NCBI GenBank assembly: GCA_038496675.1
Contig: CM076656.1
Location: forward strand, 19,134,340 to 19,198,339
Length of the DNA: 64,000 bases
Reading direction: 5' to 3'
DNA from: Rachycentron canadum
Lineage: Eukaryota > Chordata > Actinopteri > Carangiformes > Rachycentridae
Positions 14,801 to 25,751 of this stretch are shown here, piece after piece (the first letter of the stretch is position 1; every line of letters begins with the position of its first letter). The position numbers and the translations under genes were made by a program. The notes under the pieces were generated by a model. That model saw only the letters and a program-made list of their open reading frames with translations, made no database searches and was not told the DNA's origin.

Positions 14801-15225
14801 CTTAAAACACGACGTGCAACCTTACTGTAAAGTTAGTCACCGTATTCGTGCCCCAACCAAACGTCAAATTAGCTTTGAGTCGGCTGCACCAGCCGCTGAA
14901 AATGACCGTTTTTGACGAGCCGTTAGCTAGCGGGTGAAATGACTAACGGACGCTAACGTTAGCTGACCAGTCAGCCTACCTAACGTTCACATACCTAGCG
15001 TTAGCCATTAATGTTAGCTAGCTGGTCAATGTTAACGGTAACGGCGATATGTGCCGTGACTTAAAACCACCGGTGGACGTGAAGCGGAGCGTGTTTCGGG
15101 TGACAGCGGTTGCTCTTCGGTTCATTTACCTCATCTTCCTTGTGATTCCTAATGCCACGTACTAAATCCTGAAGGTTTTTATCGAACATCCGATCGATGC
15201 TCCCTTTGACAATCTTCAAAGCCAT
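125..15225 (-). CDS. ap3d1: AP-3 complex subunit delta-1 (delta adaptin), 3' partial in window
   Basis: Large subunit of the AP-3 adaptor complex, which sorts cargo from endosomes/TGN to lysosomes and lysosome-related organelles. Coding exons read on the minus strand: 15225-15130, 12331-12236, 11372-11292, 10952-10872, 10780-10673, 10506-10377, 9632-9493, 9084-9011, 8878-8829, 8535-8486, 8094-8046, 6294-6149, 5818-5670, 5524-5293, 4570-4339, 4221-4076, 3849-3718, 3347-3276, 3075-3000, 2891-2692, 2251-2178, 293-125. Together they give about 861 codons; frame holds across the junctions. The start MALKIVKGSIDRMFDKNLQD is the conserved delta-adaptin N-terminus. Residues ~1-600 form the HEAT-like adaptin trunk (YLGLLAMSKILKTHPKSVQS, NGICEVLYAAAWICGEFSE). 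The segment after VPVPEG holds the acidic/basic hinge (GVEHIPVVQIDLSVPLKVPG, VKLEEERRQKERAEKKKK). The last in-window exon is the Lys-rich hinge, so the ear domain lies off the left edge. Known family length is about 1150-1200 aa. Confidence 0.96.
317..645. repeat. Intronic duplicated block, copy 1
   Basis: A 329-bp block in the ap3d1 intron just upstream (gene sense) of the exon at 293-125. It is repeated nearly identically at 4581-4879. The main differences are two short insertions in this copy, about 9 bp near 370 and about 20 bp near 480. No clear terminal inverted repeats are visible. It may be an old retroelement (LTR) fragment or a local duplication. Confidence 0.9.
4581..4879. repeat. 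Intronic duplicated block, copy 2
   Basis: A 299-bp block matching 317-645 at an estimated >90% over the aligned part, in the same orientation. It ends about 11 bp from the acceptor of the exon at 4570-4339. A short related stretch (AATAATTGTTAGAGAAGGAG) occurs again near 9242-9261, suggesting a dispersed element rather than a purely local duplication. Confidence 0.9.
5589..5624. repeat. Poly-A plus (AT)n simple repeat
   Basis: An A-run followed by about 12 AT units in the ap3d1 intron between the exons ending 5524 and 5670. Confidence 0.9.
7713..7934. mobile_element. Possible degenerate inverted-repeat element
   Basis: GATAACTCGAA at 7713-7723 is mirrored exactly by TTCGAGTTATC at 7924-7934, with weaker matching outside (CATAG...CTATG). 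This looks like the ends of a decayed non-autonomous DNA element inside the long ap3d1 intron 6295-8045. No transposase reading frame is visible. Confidence 0.35.
11809..11855. repeat. (GT)n microsatellite
   Basis: About 23 GT units in the ap3d1 intron between the exons at 11372-11292 and 12331-12236. Confidence 0.97.
12332..15129. other. ap3d1 intron 1, no second gene seen
   Basis: A 2.8-kb first intron. I see no exon of another gene. The part nearest exon 1 (about 14740-15040) is rich in GTTAGC/GCTAGC words, discussed as a finding. Open frames at 13137 and 13604 have no recognisable domain and no codon pattern, and I treat them as chance. Confidence 0.6.
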
Positions 15226-15540
15226 GTCTTGTCTGTGACTTGTGCCGCTCCTGTGTTTGTCCCGTGGGGCCAAGCGCTTTGCAGAGGTCTAGTGGGTGCC
15301 GACCGACCCGCTGGACTGTCTCTCATCCACCCGGGTACCGTGTGTGCAGGGTCCGCTGCTGTTTACCAAGCCCGGGCAGATGAAGCTGAGGCCAGACGGG
15401 GCGTCCCGTGCCGTGCAGAGACGCTGGCAATGGATCAGTATAGGAAATGGCTGACAAAATGGCGTCTAAAGTCAGCTGACTTCGGTATTATGCGAGATTC
15501 TCATATGGGAATCGCTTGAATTAAAGGTCTAGTCCCCCGC
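15226..15540 (-). promoter_or_regulatory. ap3d1 promoter / 5' UTR region
   Basis: The sequence immediately upstream (minus sense) of the ap3d1 ATG is CpG-rich and lacks an obvious TATA box, as expected for a housekeeping promoter. It lies about 0.3 kb from a candidate poly(A) signal of hdgfl2, so the two genes are tandem with a short gap. The exact transcription start cannot be placed. Confidence 0.5.
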
Positions 15541-15816
15541 CCCCAGTTCAGACCAGTAAAGTGCTGTATCTCACTGTCAATTTAAAAATACTAACACAAT
15601 ATAAAACCCTGGTGTCTTGCAGGCAACTAACTTTGAATGAGTCCAATGAAATTTCAACCAGTTATTCACAAGGTTTATAGACTATGTTGCATTCAAGAGT
15701 GCTGACTATCAGCTGTGCACTCACAATTAACCAACTATATGGTGATCCTGCAAATGAATTAAAACCAGGTTTTACGCACGAAGAAATGGAGATAAAAACA
15801 AATCCATGCTGAGATT

Positions 15817-15822
15817 TTTATT
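15817..15822 (-). terminator. Candidate poly(A) signal of hdgfl2
   Basis: AATAAA on the minus strand about 1.06 kb beyond the hdgfl2 stop. Two further AATAAA hexamers lie at 15969-15974 and 15978-15983, so the site actually used is uncertain. The stretch 15823-16884 is otherwise taken as 3' UTR; it contains a long A-run near 16290-16316. Confidence 0.45.
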
Positions 15823-16884
15823 CAAGTCTCAACTAAGTGATAGAAATGCTTTATCAATTTACAGAGCACTAAAAACACCTGTTGTATGCATATGGCGGGA
15901 AAATGTCAAAATAGGCTGCAGCTACATGAGATCTCAATTGCTTGTGAGGGCAGTTTTCGATCTGTACATTTATTCCATTTATTATGCAATACTGAATGCA
16001 GACACTACAGGAAGATGAGAGTGCAAGGTGTGTAACTCCACAGCAATTATTATTTTAGACAAAACTGTAGATGCAAATATCTGAAAACGAGGCTATAAAA
16101 AGTAGGTGGACCTCAGTTGGAAAACAGTTTTAAGTGACTCGACTCATTGCTTTACATGTCAGACTGTATTAACTGGATCAAAACCAGATAATTAAAAAAA
16201 TACTAAACATAAAAGACTCACAAATAGTACTTCACCACTCTCACAATGCCATACACACAGACAAGAGGCCTTTGTGATGTTTTGTAGTTTATAAAAAAAA
16301 AAAAAAAAAAAAAAAAATGAAGCCAACAGATGTAAGTGCTGCACAAAATCTTCAAAGCGAAAAGTTAACAGCATGACTCCATTTTCACCCAATTTCCCCA
16401 CAAGAAACATTGAAGTTTGATCTCATACTATCCCAGCCTAAACTCCGGTTAGAAGTGCTAAAAATGTAATCATTCAATATGCATACAGTGTGACAGACCA
16501 AAGTAGGAGTTCATGTGGTAGAAAGAACAAGATACAGGAGCAAAGGTTTGGGGTTGAGGATCCAGGACGGGCAGAGTGTCGTATAAAAGGAAAAGTATAT
16601 GTCAGAAACAAAAGGGATTCTCACAGCGCCACAAACTACCACACTGATAAGCTTTCCTTTTTGCTGGGATAAATTATGGACCGAAGGGTGTGAGCAACGG
16701 GGCCTTCTGGCTTGATATCATTATAGTACAAAATGTTCAAAACATCAACAATGATGTAACAGATACTGTAGGAAATGCTGGGTGTGTGCTGCAATGTTGT
16801 TCCGCGTGGAGCACTGTATGATGTCAAACAAAGAGGCCTCCATCTTTTAGTACTTGGTCCACTGCATTGGTGGTTAAGGGTCCT

Positions 16885-19800
16885 TTAGCTTTCAACGGCA
16901 GGTGGTTCCACCTCTGCAGAGATGGAGTTGTCTGCTTCCTCATAGGTGTGTGTCTGTTGTTCAGCAGGGCTGTCTGGGGTCCGTCTAAAAAGAAAGCGCA
17001 CAGTCAGTCACAACTACTGCTAGTCTTCAATCACAATAGCAAGTGAGTATGTTAAAGGGAAGATTCTCACATAAACTATGTCTGTATGACACTTCTCCAA
17101 GGAGATTGCTGTCTTTTATTAGCCATAGCCTTTATTTATTGGCCATTTGAAACTTGCTATAATATCACTTAAGTTGCCACAAAAAACGAAACTAGAGCAA
17201 AAATATTGCTTCAAATGGGATATTCACCTGTTTGGACTTGAAGGGTTATCGTCATTATTCTCCTCCTGAACAGGCGATTTTGGTTTTTCCTCCATTTCCA
17301 CATCATCCTTTTTCTGCTCAGATTCACCGTTTACTGGAGTGGAGTCTAGAAAAGCAGCATTTAGATTAACATAAGCATGCAGGGAAAACCAAACCAGGTC
17401 TGATGAAATAAAAAAAAAAAAAAATCCATATAATGTAGAGCCAAAATCACCACTAGATCCAAAATGTGGCTTTTTACCTGTGCCTTGTGTGTCCTTTTCA
17501 TTATCTTCTGGTTCCTTATTCTCCATTGGAGGTTTAGCTGCCACCTCTCCCTTGCCCACAAAGCGAAGTTTTAACTTGTTGTAAACATCACTAGCTTTTT
17601 CCATGACTGCAGTGCTGGCTTTATACCGCCGAATCTATATTGTTGTAACAAAAAACACATCTGGATTAAAATGGAGAGAACAATTTAAATAAGAAACTGT
17701 AAATTGCCTGAGTATAGGCTGGCCACCAATTTTGCCACAACTGTTTCTGGTCACTGTATGAAAATAAGAATCTTGCTGAATAAATCAAGGTGAGCAGATG
17801 TACCATAGATAACATCTTGTAGCTTCCCATTTCAAAGAAGTTACAGCAGAGTAAAGCTAATACAACAGACAAATCAAGCCATAGCATCATCAAGAGAAGC
17901 CACATCAGCAGTGATTTAATGGTTAACAACCATTAACACACAGAGAAGCAACTGGTAAAATCCAGGGATTCCAAATTGTTGTGGCCAGTAAAGTGCATGT
18001 TACAAAAAAAAAAACCTAAACTAATTAGGACATTATGCATATTGATACTATTTTCCATTATTTTAAGTCTGTGGATTGTTGTCTCTAAATGCTAGACAAG
18101 CTTGTGAACATACAAAGTAATGACAGCCAATGCACCTTCTTTAACGTGGCAATAACTTCAGCATTCTTATGGAGGATCTGGCTGGTGACGGGCACAGCCT
18201 CAAGCTCTGCCAGGGCTTGTAGACACCGCTCTATGTCCTAGAAAACACACAAACACATCAAGATTTAGCTTTTGAAGCTGACAGGACCCCCCCCCCCCCC
18301 CCCNNNNNNNNNNNNNNNNNNNNNNNNNNNNNNNNNNNNNNNNNNNNNNNNNNNNNNNNNNNNNNNNNNNNNNNNNNNNNNNNNNNNNNNNNNNNNNNNN
18401 NNNNNNNNNNNNNNNNNNNNNNNNNNNNNNNNNNNNNNNNNNNNNNNNNNNNNNNNNNNNNNNNNNNNNNNNNNNNNNNNNNNNNNNNNNNNNNNNNNNN
18501 NNNNNNNNNNNNNNNNNNNNNNNNNNNNNNNNNNNNNNNNNNNNNNNNNNNNNNNNNNNNNNNNNNNNNNNNNNNNNNNNNNNNNNNNNNNNNNNNNNNN
18601 NNNNNNNNNNNNNNNNNNNNNNNNNNNNNNNNNNNNNNNNNNNNNNNNNNNNNNNNNNNNNNNNNNNNNNNNNNNNNNNNNNNNNCCACAGAAAGCAGAA
18701 AAACTGTATGAAACCAAAACCATTGATGTTACTTACTGGGTTATCCACTTTTAGTGCAAACTTTATATCTGTGTGCAGTTTCTGTAGCCGCTCTTCTGGT
18801 GATGGCTCTGCATATGGAGATACAAATTAACAGTCAGTGTACTGTACTGAATTACTACTCTCACTCTCACTGAAACAATAACCATAACAAAGCACGTAGC
18901 GTAGCGCTGCACAGTTTCGATCTGTGCAAGTAAGTTTTACAGGCAACCACATCTTATCAGCTGCAGAAAACAGAAGCAGTGTTCATGTATGAGACACTGA
19001 CCCTTTTTCTTTTCCACTTTCTTCTCTGGCGGCCTCTCTGGTTTGCGTTTGGGTTTTTCAGGCTTAGACCTAAGAGAGAGAAGAACTCTGTGATCTGCGT
19101 ACATTAAAGTTTAGACTGTACAGTTGAGACTGTAGCCTGTTCTTCGTTGTGCACTCACCTCGCTCTGGACTTTTCCTCTGACCGCCTGGCTTTCTTCTCT
19201 TTTAGCTCTTTCTCCTTTCTTTCTTTTCTCTCCTTTTCTTTCTTTATTCTTGCCTTTTTCTGGTTGTCTGGCTTTTTGGATGGTTTCTTCATCTTCAGAT
19301 GAGAAAAGCACAAGAAGCTGCATATGTTAAAAGCACCAACACTCCTCTGCAATACCATGACTTTGAAAAAGACAAAATAAAACACATAATTTAGAAAATT
19401 CACATTTTTTTAATTTCCTGTAAGCCATTGTACCTCAGCTGGTGGTGGAGAATCAGAGTCAGAGGGTGCAGGGATTGGAGGTGGAGGGGGTTTCTTGGAC
19501 TTCTTCAATGGGTGATCATCTACACCTTCGTCTGAGCTACTGCTGCTGTCACTGTCGCTCCCCTTTTTACCCTTATCTTTGTCTTTTTTCTTTTTCTCAT
19601 CTTCCTCTTTCTCTCTCTCACGTAGCCGGCGGAGCTCCTCTGCCTCCTCCTTTTTCCGGCGCTCCTCCAGCTCTCGCCTGCGTTCCTCATCACGTTTCTT
19701 CCATTCACTGATGCGGTCAGGTTCACTATCACTGGAACAAATAAAGGTTAGGGCTCTTATGGTACCTTTCACATCAAGCTTAAAATGTACATTAGAATTC

Positions 19801-20491
19801 ATTTTAGTGTATTAATCTGTAGCCTGACCTGTCGCTGTCAGAGGATGAGGAGGGTGCTCGTTTTGCTGGAGCAGGCTTGGGTTTCCGTGCGCGAGGCTTT
19901 GGTGCAGGCTTCTCTGTGGAAGAGAAAAGGCATTGGGCACGTTAACATGAGCAAAAAGAAAGGCATGAAATCATCCCTTCAAGAGCAAATCACATACATG
20001 TCTACCATTTAGTATGAAGCTCTAATTGATAAATAAGCCAGACCACAGGCTCCACCTTTCTTTCGTGCTTGTGGTCCCTTCCGAGGAGGCGGCTCCGAGT
20101 CTGATTCGGACTTTGAGCCAGACTGGGATTCGGAGCCAGACAGAGCTGGTCGAGGTTTCTCATCCTCTGAGTCACTGTCCACTACTTTCTTCTCTGACCC
20201 TGATCCTGAATCTGAATCCGAGTCAGATGAAGCCTTCTGCAACATCACAGAGAAAATAGGTTATAGGGACATGGAGCTCAAAGATTGCCATCATGTAAGA
20301 TATTCAATATACTTTTACTGCATCAGGGGACAAATGGTTCACCTTTTTCTTCCCTCTGCCTCCTGTTTTCTTTCCACCTCTTCCACCAGTTTTCTTCTCT
20401 GGAGTAAAGTCCTATTGGAAAACAAACATGAAATATTATAGATTGTTTAGTTTCAGAGCACCCAAAATAATACCAGTTACCAATAGTTTTG

Positions 20492-20524
<33 letters not shown>

Positions 20525-22964
20525 AATTACCTGGTCACTGTTCTTTCCAGAGTCAGATTCTGAAGGTGTGGGTTCTGATTCAGATGGGGATCCACTCTCT
20601 TCATCTCGGTCACTAGATGAGCCTCGAGCCTTTTTTGGAGGAGGGGGCCGCTAAAAGAGCAAACACAAACAAATTATTAAATTATTATTATAAGGTTCAT
20701 TAAGCCAAACAATTTGACCTGTCACACTTAAACTCAAACATTGCAGTTGAGGTCCAACTAACCATGGTTCAATAAGCTTTTGACATTGCAATGACAATCC
20801 TTTAGTGCCATTAACCATGTGTCTGACTGTCTTTTTGTATTTACATCAATAACACAGTTATAGTGTGGTGACAGGAAATGAAACTGAATGTCTGAACTAC
20901 CTTGGGAGCCGGTGGCTTTCGCTTCACTCCGCCTCCCCTTCCACGGTCTTCACTCCCAGAATCTGAGTCGACCTCGCTTCCTGAGTCGGCTTTCCGAGGG
21001 ACTGCGACCTCTTCATCATCCTCGTCCTCGTCACTTCCACCTCCAGCATTGTTGCCTTCACTGTCAGATGAGCTGGCTGGCTGCAGACAGGCCGCGATAA
21101 GAAAATTAACATTTTCACAGGAATGAAACACACTCTACAAAACAAATCCAGTCTCTTTGTTGCAACTTTTATTGCTTTTCAAAGCAGATTTTATGGTATT
21201 TTGACAATTCACATTGAACTGGGGGAAGTTGCAGTTACACAACAGCTTATCTTCAGTTGTGCACCAGTATACACATAAATTAGAAGAAACCTATTAGTTA
21301 CTGTTAAGCAGAGACATGCCAGGGGAGCAATGGACATAATAGTTTCTAAAATTCACTGAAATTAGAATCACAAACACCAAATGACTCTGAGCAAGAACTA
21401 GAACAAGTGGATGACAGAGTACGAAAACAGAAGTTAAGTCAACATTAGTAGTTTGTGGTCATGGTGAAATGGCAAGGTAAATGCTTAAGGATATGAGGGC
21501 GACTTACCACAGGCGGGGCACTGTAGGAGGCATGTGGATTGTTCTGGATCTCCCATAAACCTTCATTGAATCCCTTCCGTTTGTTGGGCTTGCCGTAGCG
21601 TTCTCTGTACTTTTCATATGCAAAGAGGTCCTTTGGTGCAAGGAATGCTCTGTAAAACAGATTAAGAAAATATTAACAAATAACCCACTTAAACTAATCT
21701 ACTTAACTATGACCACACCAATGTTGTCTATAATTAAAGCGTTGTTAACTTTACACTGTGGTTATTAAGCAATTTTCACTACTGACTTCAGCCTTTAGAA
21801 CAGTAGACTGTGCCACCTAGTGATGGATTAATAAACTGCAGGTGCAATCTTGTCAAACAGATGGTGTTTGATGCTGGAACAAATATGTCAACACATATCT
21901 CTGAAACATACAACACACTCAATCTGATAAAAGGTCTGCAACTAACACTGGACCTTCAGGAAGGAATAAATCTCAGGAAAGGAGACCAACAAGCAGTGGC
22001 GTGGGAATAGTAGTGATTTCTGTTTTCGTCACACACCATTGCTCTCAGAAAGAGGATATCGGGTTAAAAACATAAAAGGAGAGTCAGGGCCAATTTAAAA
22101 TTGGCACAGCCAAACCTGCCATGCATGACAAATAAAGGAAATGAACAAGAGTTCATAGATTTCAGCCAGTAATGTGGCTTTATTCCCTGCCTCACACAGA
22201 TAAAGAAAAAACAAACAATTGTAATCATCTAACTTTGAAAAGTTCTGAAAATGCAACTTTTACCTAAGTGACTGATGATAGTGTTGTACTCACGTTTCAT
22301 GTGTCCCAAAGAAAAATATTGGGATTTTATTAGGAGGTGGTTTCACTGCCCCATCAGCCACATCTTCAATCTGTAAATAACAAAATCCAAACAGTGTCAA
22401 ACAGGAAATGTAACATGTTTTCTCTGGAGCTGGGACTCAAACGTGATGGTGCCATTTCCTCCTGTTGATAACCTCTGCAAAGCAAAACAGTGTCTTGCAG
22501 ATTCATTTTTTTTTAACTTAATCAAAGTCTTTGGAAATGCAATGGACAGGGCACAAGTTTCTACATGGAGGGGGTTGCTTTCTTGTCTGGGGGGGTGGAG
22601 GGGGGGACGCGATTGTCTCAAACGTCATTTCCAAAATATTAACGTTAGCTTTGCTGCTGTACGTCTCCACACAGACGAGGCCGACAGCATCTCATGCAAA
22701 TCGCGCTGCTGGTGCAGCGACTGCGGGCCCCTGAGGCAGCGTCTCAGCCCAGTGGAGGATAAGTTATGTGTCTATGAGATAGGTTTTCATGTCAGACGGG
22801 ACCGAAGATACATAGAGAACCTTCTCCAGCGTCCCATGCAGAGCAGCCCACCCCCTCCGCCCCTCCGGCTGCTGTTAACGTTACTTGCTCACCCTGGCTG
22901 GCCAGTGGGGGTATCCCTTCATTTTAGCGAAGACCAGGTCTCCGGGCTGGAAGTTGTGTGGCAT
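16885..22964 (-). CDS. hdgfl2: Hepatoma-derived growth factor-like protein 2 (PWWP and IBD chromatin reader)
   Basis: A nuclear PWWP protein of the HDGF/LEDGF family. Known members bind H3K36-methylated chromatin, aid transcription and DNA repair, and recruit IBD-binding partners. Exons on the minus strand: 22964-22893, 22370-22294, 21649-21508, 21080-20901, 20650-20531, 20411-20343, 20236-20056, 19913-19829, 19731-19434, 19292-19159, 19069-19002, 18807-18737, 18237-18136, 17634-17478, 17345-17228, 16984-16885. They sum to 1974 nt and encode 657 aa (human about 671). The N-terminus MPHNFQPGDLVFAKMKGYPH is a PWWP domain with the core PHWPAR (residues ~7-90). Residues ~98-300 are Ser/Asp/Glu- and Lys-rich. 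A charged helix (KRDEERRRELEERRKKEEAE) follows near 320. The integrase-binding-like domain spans about 476-570 (EERLQKLHTDIKFALKVDNP, VTSQILHKNAEVIATLKKIR). An acidic tail ends the protein. An N gap lies in the intron between exons 12 and 13 and costs no coding sequence by frame. Confidence 0.95.
18304..18685. other. Assembly gap (382 N)
   Basis: A run of unknown bases preceded directly by 17 C residues (18287-18303). It lies inside an hdgfl2 intron, and frame is conserved between the flanking exons. Open frames reported across it are artefacts. Confidence 0.99.
20491..20524. repeat. (GT)n microsatellite
   Basis: A GT tract with one GC interruption, ending seven bases before the 3' boundary of the hdgfl2 exon 20650-20531 (plus coordinates). 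It therefore lies directly in the donor-side intron. Confidence 0.95.
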
Positions 22965-24117
22965 TGTCCCGCTCCTTCGTGCAGCTTGGGTTTAAAGAGG
23001 AGTCCGCCGTGTAGCCTTTCTGTGTCTCGCTTCGTTTGCTGTTTTCAGGTCGACACGAAACCTGGAAACGATGGGGTTAGCTAGCAAGCTAACAGTGTAC
23101 TAACGTTACCGCGAGAAGAGGCAGCGAAGGGAAGATAGCGACAACGTACTACGTACTTCCGGTAAGGGCTTGTTCTCCTGCTTCAGAATAAAGGTCTGTC
23201 TTTTTTTCTGTCATTTGTTAAAAACCTAATCCAATTATGTCATTTAGCATAAAGTTTATCATATACAAATTCAGTAGTAGATAGATAGATAGATTGAAAT
23301 AGATATGAAATAGAAATGTAAAATGTAAAGATGTACATGTAATGTAAAATATATGCAAGAACAATAGCTTCTATACAAGGCATAAAAATAAAAAATATAA
23401 TGAAAGGAATAGGTAGCAATATGTATGTGCTTCGTGTAGGTAAATTGTAACAATAGTAATAAAAAATAGAAATTGAGAATTTACTAATTTAAATTTACTG
23501 CATAATAAAATATAATATAAAAATATAATATTTCATTTTCTATCCGATTGTCTTAAATACTTTATTGGGTCCATGTTTGGTTCAAGGGTAAAATGAGATT
23601 ATTTTCTGTGAGCTGCAAGTCCTATCATTGTCAAGGCAGCAACCAACAGGGGCACATACAGATAGTCTGAAGGGATTTCTGGTTGTTTTTAATAGTTGGA
23701 ATAATGTATATTTGGTGATCTTTGTGACCATTGAATTCATGAATCCAAAACCTTCTGTTCCAATGTCATATACATACATACATATATATATATGCAAATA
23801 GTGTTTGTTGGATAAATCAAATGTATGAAATGATCATGATAATTCTAATGATATAATGTTGCCGAGTTTTATTCTACAAAGAAGGCGGGTGTCATTTGTC
23901 ATAGCGGATATGATGTTGTACATTGTTGTGAGAAGCTTGACTGATCCGGATGTAGCAGCCTGGTCGTTTCCACTTGATACGACAGCCCGAGCGGAAATCC
24001 CGCCTTTCGCGCTGCACTATTGGCTGATTTAGGATCAGTCACCTCCTCGTCCAATGACATATTACAATGTGGAAGGATGCATTGACCTCCCCCCGGATTC
24101 ACCTCTAATGCGAAGCC
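22965..24117. promoter_or_regulatory. Divergent hdgfl2 / fh intergenic promoter region
   Basis: The two genes are head-to-head, 1.15 kb apart between start codons. The hdgfl2 side (22965-23165) is GC/CpG-rich and carries GTTAGCTAGC and TAACGTTAC words. The middle (23200-23880) is strongly AT-rich with short GATA and ATAC repeats and no gene. The fh side (23880-24117) regains GC and CpG and contains ATTGGCTG and CCAATGACA (CCAAT-box type words at about 24019 and 24051). I see no TATA box. Confidence 0.55.
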
Positions 24118-25617
24118 ATGTTTCGGTCCCTGAAACGCGTCCAGCAGTTTAACTGCAACCTCCTGACTTTGCAAAGAGACAGCGTCGGCTCCAAACGCCT
24201 CATCTGCGCGTCCAGAATGGCCTGTTCCGACTACAGGGTTGAGAGGGACACGTTTGGAGAGCTCAAGGTCCCAGCTGACAAGTACTACGGTGCCCAGACT
24301 GTCAGATCCACCATGAACTTCAAGATCGGGGGGCCGAGTGAGAGAATGCCCATTCAGGTGATCAAGGCCTTCGGGACCCTGAAGAGAGCGGCCGCTGAGG
24401 TCAACAAGGAGTACGGCCTGAGCCCAAAGATAGCAGATGCAATCATCCAGGCTGCAGATGAGGTTTCAGCTGGTAAACTGGATGATCATTTCCCTCTGGT
24501 GGTGTGGCAGACTGGATCTGGGACTCAGTCTAACATGAACGTCAATGAGGTGATCAGCAACAGGGCTATTGAGATCCTGGGAGGGAAACTAGGCTCCAAA
24601 GATCCCGTCCACCCTAATGACCACGTCAACAAGAGTCAGAGCTCCAATGACACCTTCCCCACTGCCATGCACATTGCTGCGGCCACAGAGGTCCACCAGG
24701 TCCTGCTGCCCGGCCTGCAGACTCTGCATGACGCCCTGGCTGCCAAAGCTGAGGAGTTCAAAGATATCATCAAGATTGGGCGCACACACACTCAGGATGC
24801 TGTGCCACTCTCACTTGGTCAGGAGTTTGGAGGTTACGTCCAGCAGGTGAAGTACAGCATTGAGAGAGTGAAGTCGGCCATGCCCAGGGTGTATGAGCTG
24901 GCAGCAGGAGGCACAGCAGTAGGAACAGGACTCAACACCCGCATTGGCTTTGCTGAGAAAGTAGCTTCCACTGTTGCCTCCCTTACAGGCCTGCCCTTTG
25001 TGACCGCTCCCAACAAGTTTGAAGCTCTGGCAGCCCACGATGCCCTGGTGGAGCTGAGTGGAGCACTGAACACAGTGGCTGTCAGCATGATGAAGATTGC
25101 CAACGACATTCGCTTCTTGGGATCGGGACCCCGCTCCGGCCTGGGGGAGCTCATCCTGCCAGAGAATGAGCCAGGAAGCAGCATCATGCCAGGCAAGGTG
25201 AACCCCACCCAATGCGAGGCCATGACCATGGTTGCAGCCCAGGTGATGGGAAACCACGTTGCTGTCACCATCGGAGGCAGCAACGGACACTTTGAACTCA
25301 ACGTCTTCAAGCCTATGATGATCAAGAACGTGCTGAACTCTGCACGGCTGCTGGGAGATGCATCCGTCTCCTTCACCAACAACTGTGTGGTGGGCATCCA
25401 GGCCAACACAGAGAGAATCAACAAGCTCATGAATGAGTCTCTCATGTTGGTCACTGCTCTCAACCCGCACATCGGTTATGACAAAGCAGCCACCATCGCC
25501 AAGACCGCCCACAAGAAAGGCTCTACGTTGAAGGCCGTGGCCGTGGAGCTTGGCTACCTGACAGAGGAGCAGTTTGACCAGTGGGTGAAACCAAGTGACA
25601 TGCTGGGGCCAAAGTAA
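24118..25617 (+). CDS. fh: Fumarate hydratase (fumarase, class II), intronless
   Basis: Catalyses fumarate + water to L-malate in the mitochondrial TCA cycle, with a cytosolic/nuclear pool in the purine and DNA-damage context. A single uninterrupted frame of 499 codons. Residues 1-33 (MFRSLKRVQQFNCNLLTLQR...) are basic and hydroxylated with no acidic residue before Asp21, fitting a mitochondrial presequence. Met34 (MACSDYRVERDTFGELKVPA) could start a cytosolic form. Family motifs are intact: SSNDTFPTAMHIAA (~174), the GRTHTQDAVPLSLGQE catalytic His region (~220), and the fumarase/aspartase signature GSSIMPGKVN (353-362) with its flexible-loop serines. Full-length compared with human (510 aa). 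The oddity is the lack of introns, since human FH has ten exons. The frame has no lesion, so this is a working gene by sequence, not a decayed copy. Confidence 0.97.
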   Translation: MFRSLKRVQQFNCNLLTLQRDSVGSKRLICASRMACSDYRVERDTFGELKVPADKYYGAQTVRSTMNFKIGGPSERMPIQVIKAFGTLKRAAAEVNKEYGLSPKIADAIIQAADEVSAGKLDDHFPLVVWQTGSGTQSNMNVNEVISNRAIEILGGKLGSKDPVHPNDHVNKSQSSNDTFPTAMHIAAATEVHQVLLPGLQTLHDALAAKAEEFKDIIKIGRTHTQDAVPLSLGQEFGGYVQQVKYSIERVKSAMPRVYELAAGGTAVGTGLNTRIGFAEKVASTVASLTGLPFVTAPNKFEALAAHDALVELSGALNTVAVSMMKIANDIRFLGSGPRSGLGELILPENEPGSSIMPGKVNPTQCEAMTMVAAQVMGNHVAVTIGGSNGHFELNVFKPMMIKNVLNSARLLGDASVSFTNNCVVGIQANTERINKLMNESLMLVTALNPHIGYDKAATIAKTAHKKGSTLKAVAVELGYLTEEQFDQWVKPSDMLGPK

Positions 25618-25745
25618 ACTGACAACACAACAAACACTACTAAGAAAACAGTGCGTTCTCCACTGTGAGAAGAGAATTTCTGTTAAATCAAATAAGAACT
25701 GTATGAAGAAAAAAGTGGCTCTGAATCCTGAACATCTTACCTCTT

Positions 25746-25751
25746 AATAAA
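25746..25751 (+). terminator. fh poly(A) signal
   Basis: AATAAA 129 bp after the fh stop codon, the first such hexamer downstream. Confidence 0.7.

Noticed and set aside
18200..18754. Open frames across the first N gap
   Set aside because: They consist of undefined residues and homopolymer glycine/proline; an artefact of the gap.
19579..19815. Ser/Phe-rich plus-strand frame
   Set aside because: Antisense of the hdgfl2 Arg/Glu-rich exon 19731-19434.
24811..25512. 233-aa antisense open frame (and a second at 24834-25472)
   Set aside because: It is the mirror of the GC-rich, highly conserved fh coding sequence; His/Cys-rich composition without any domain. A shadow frame.
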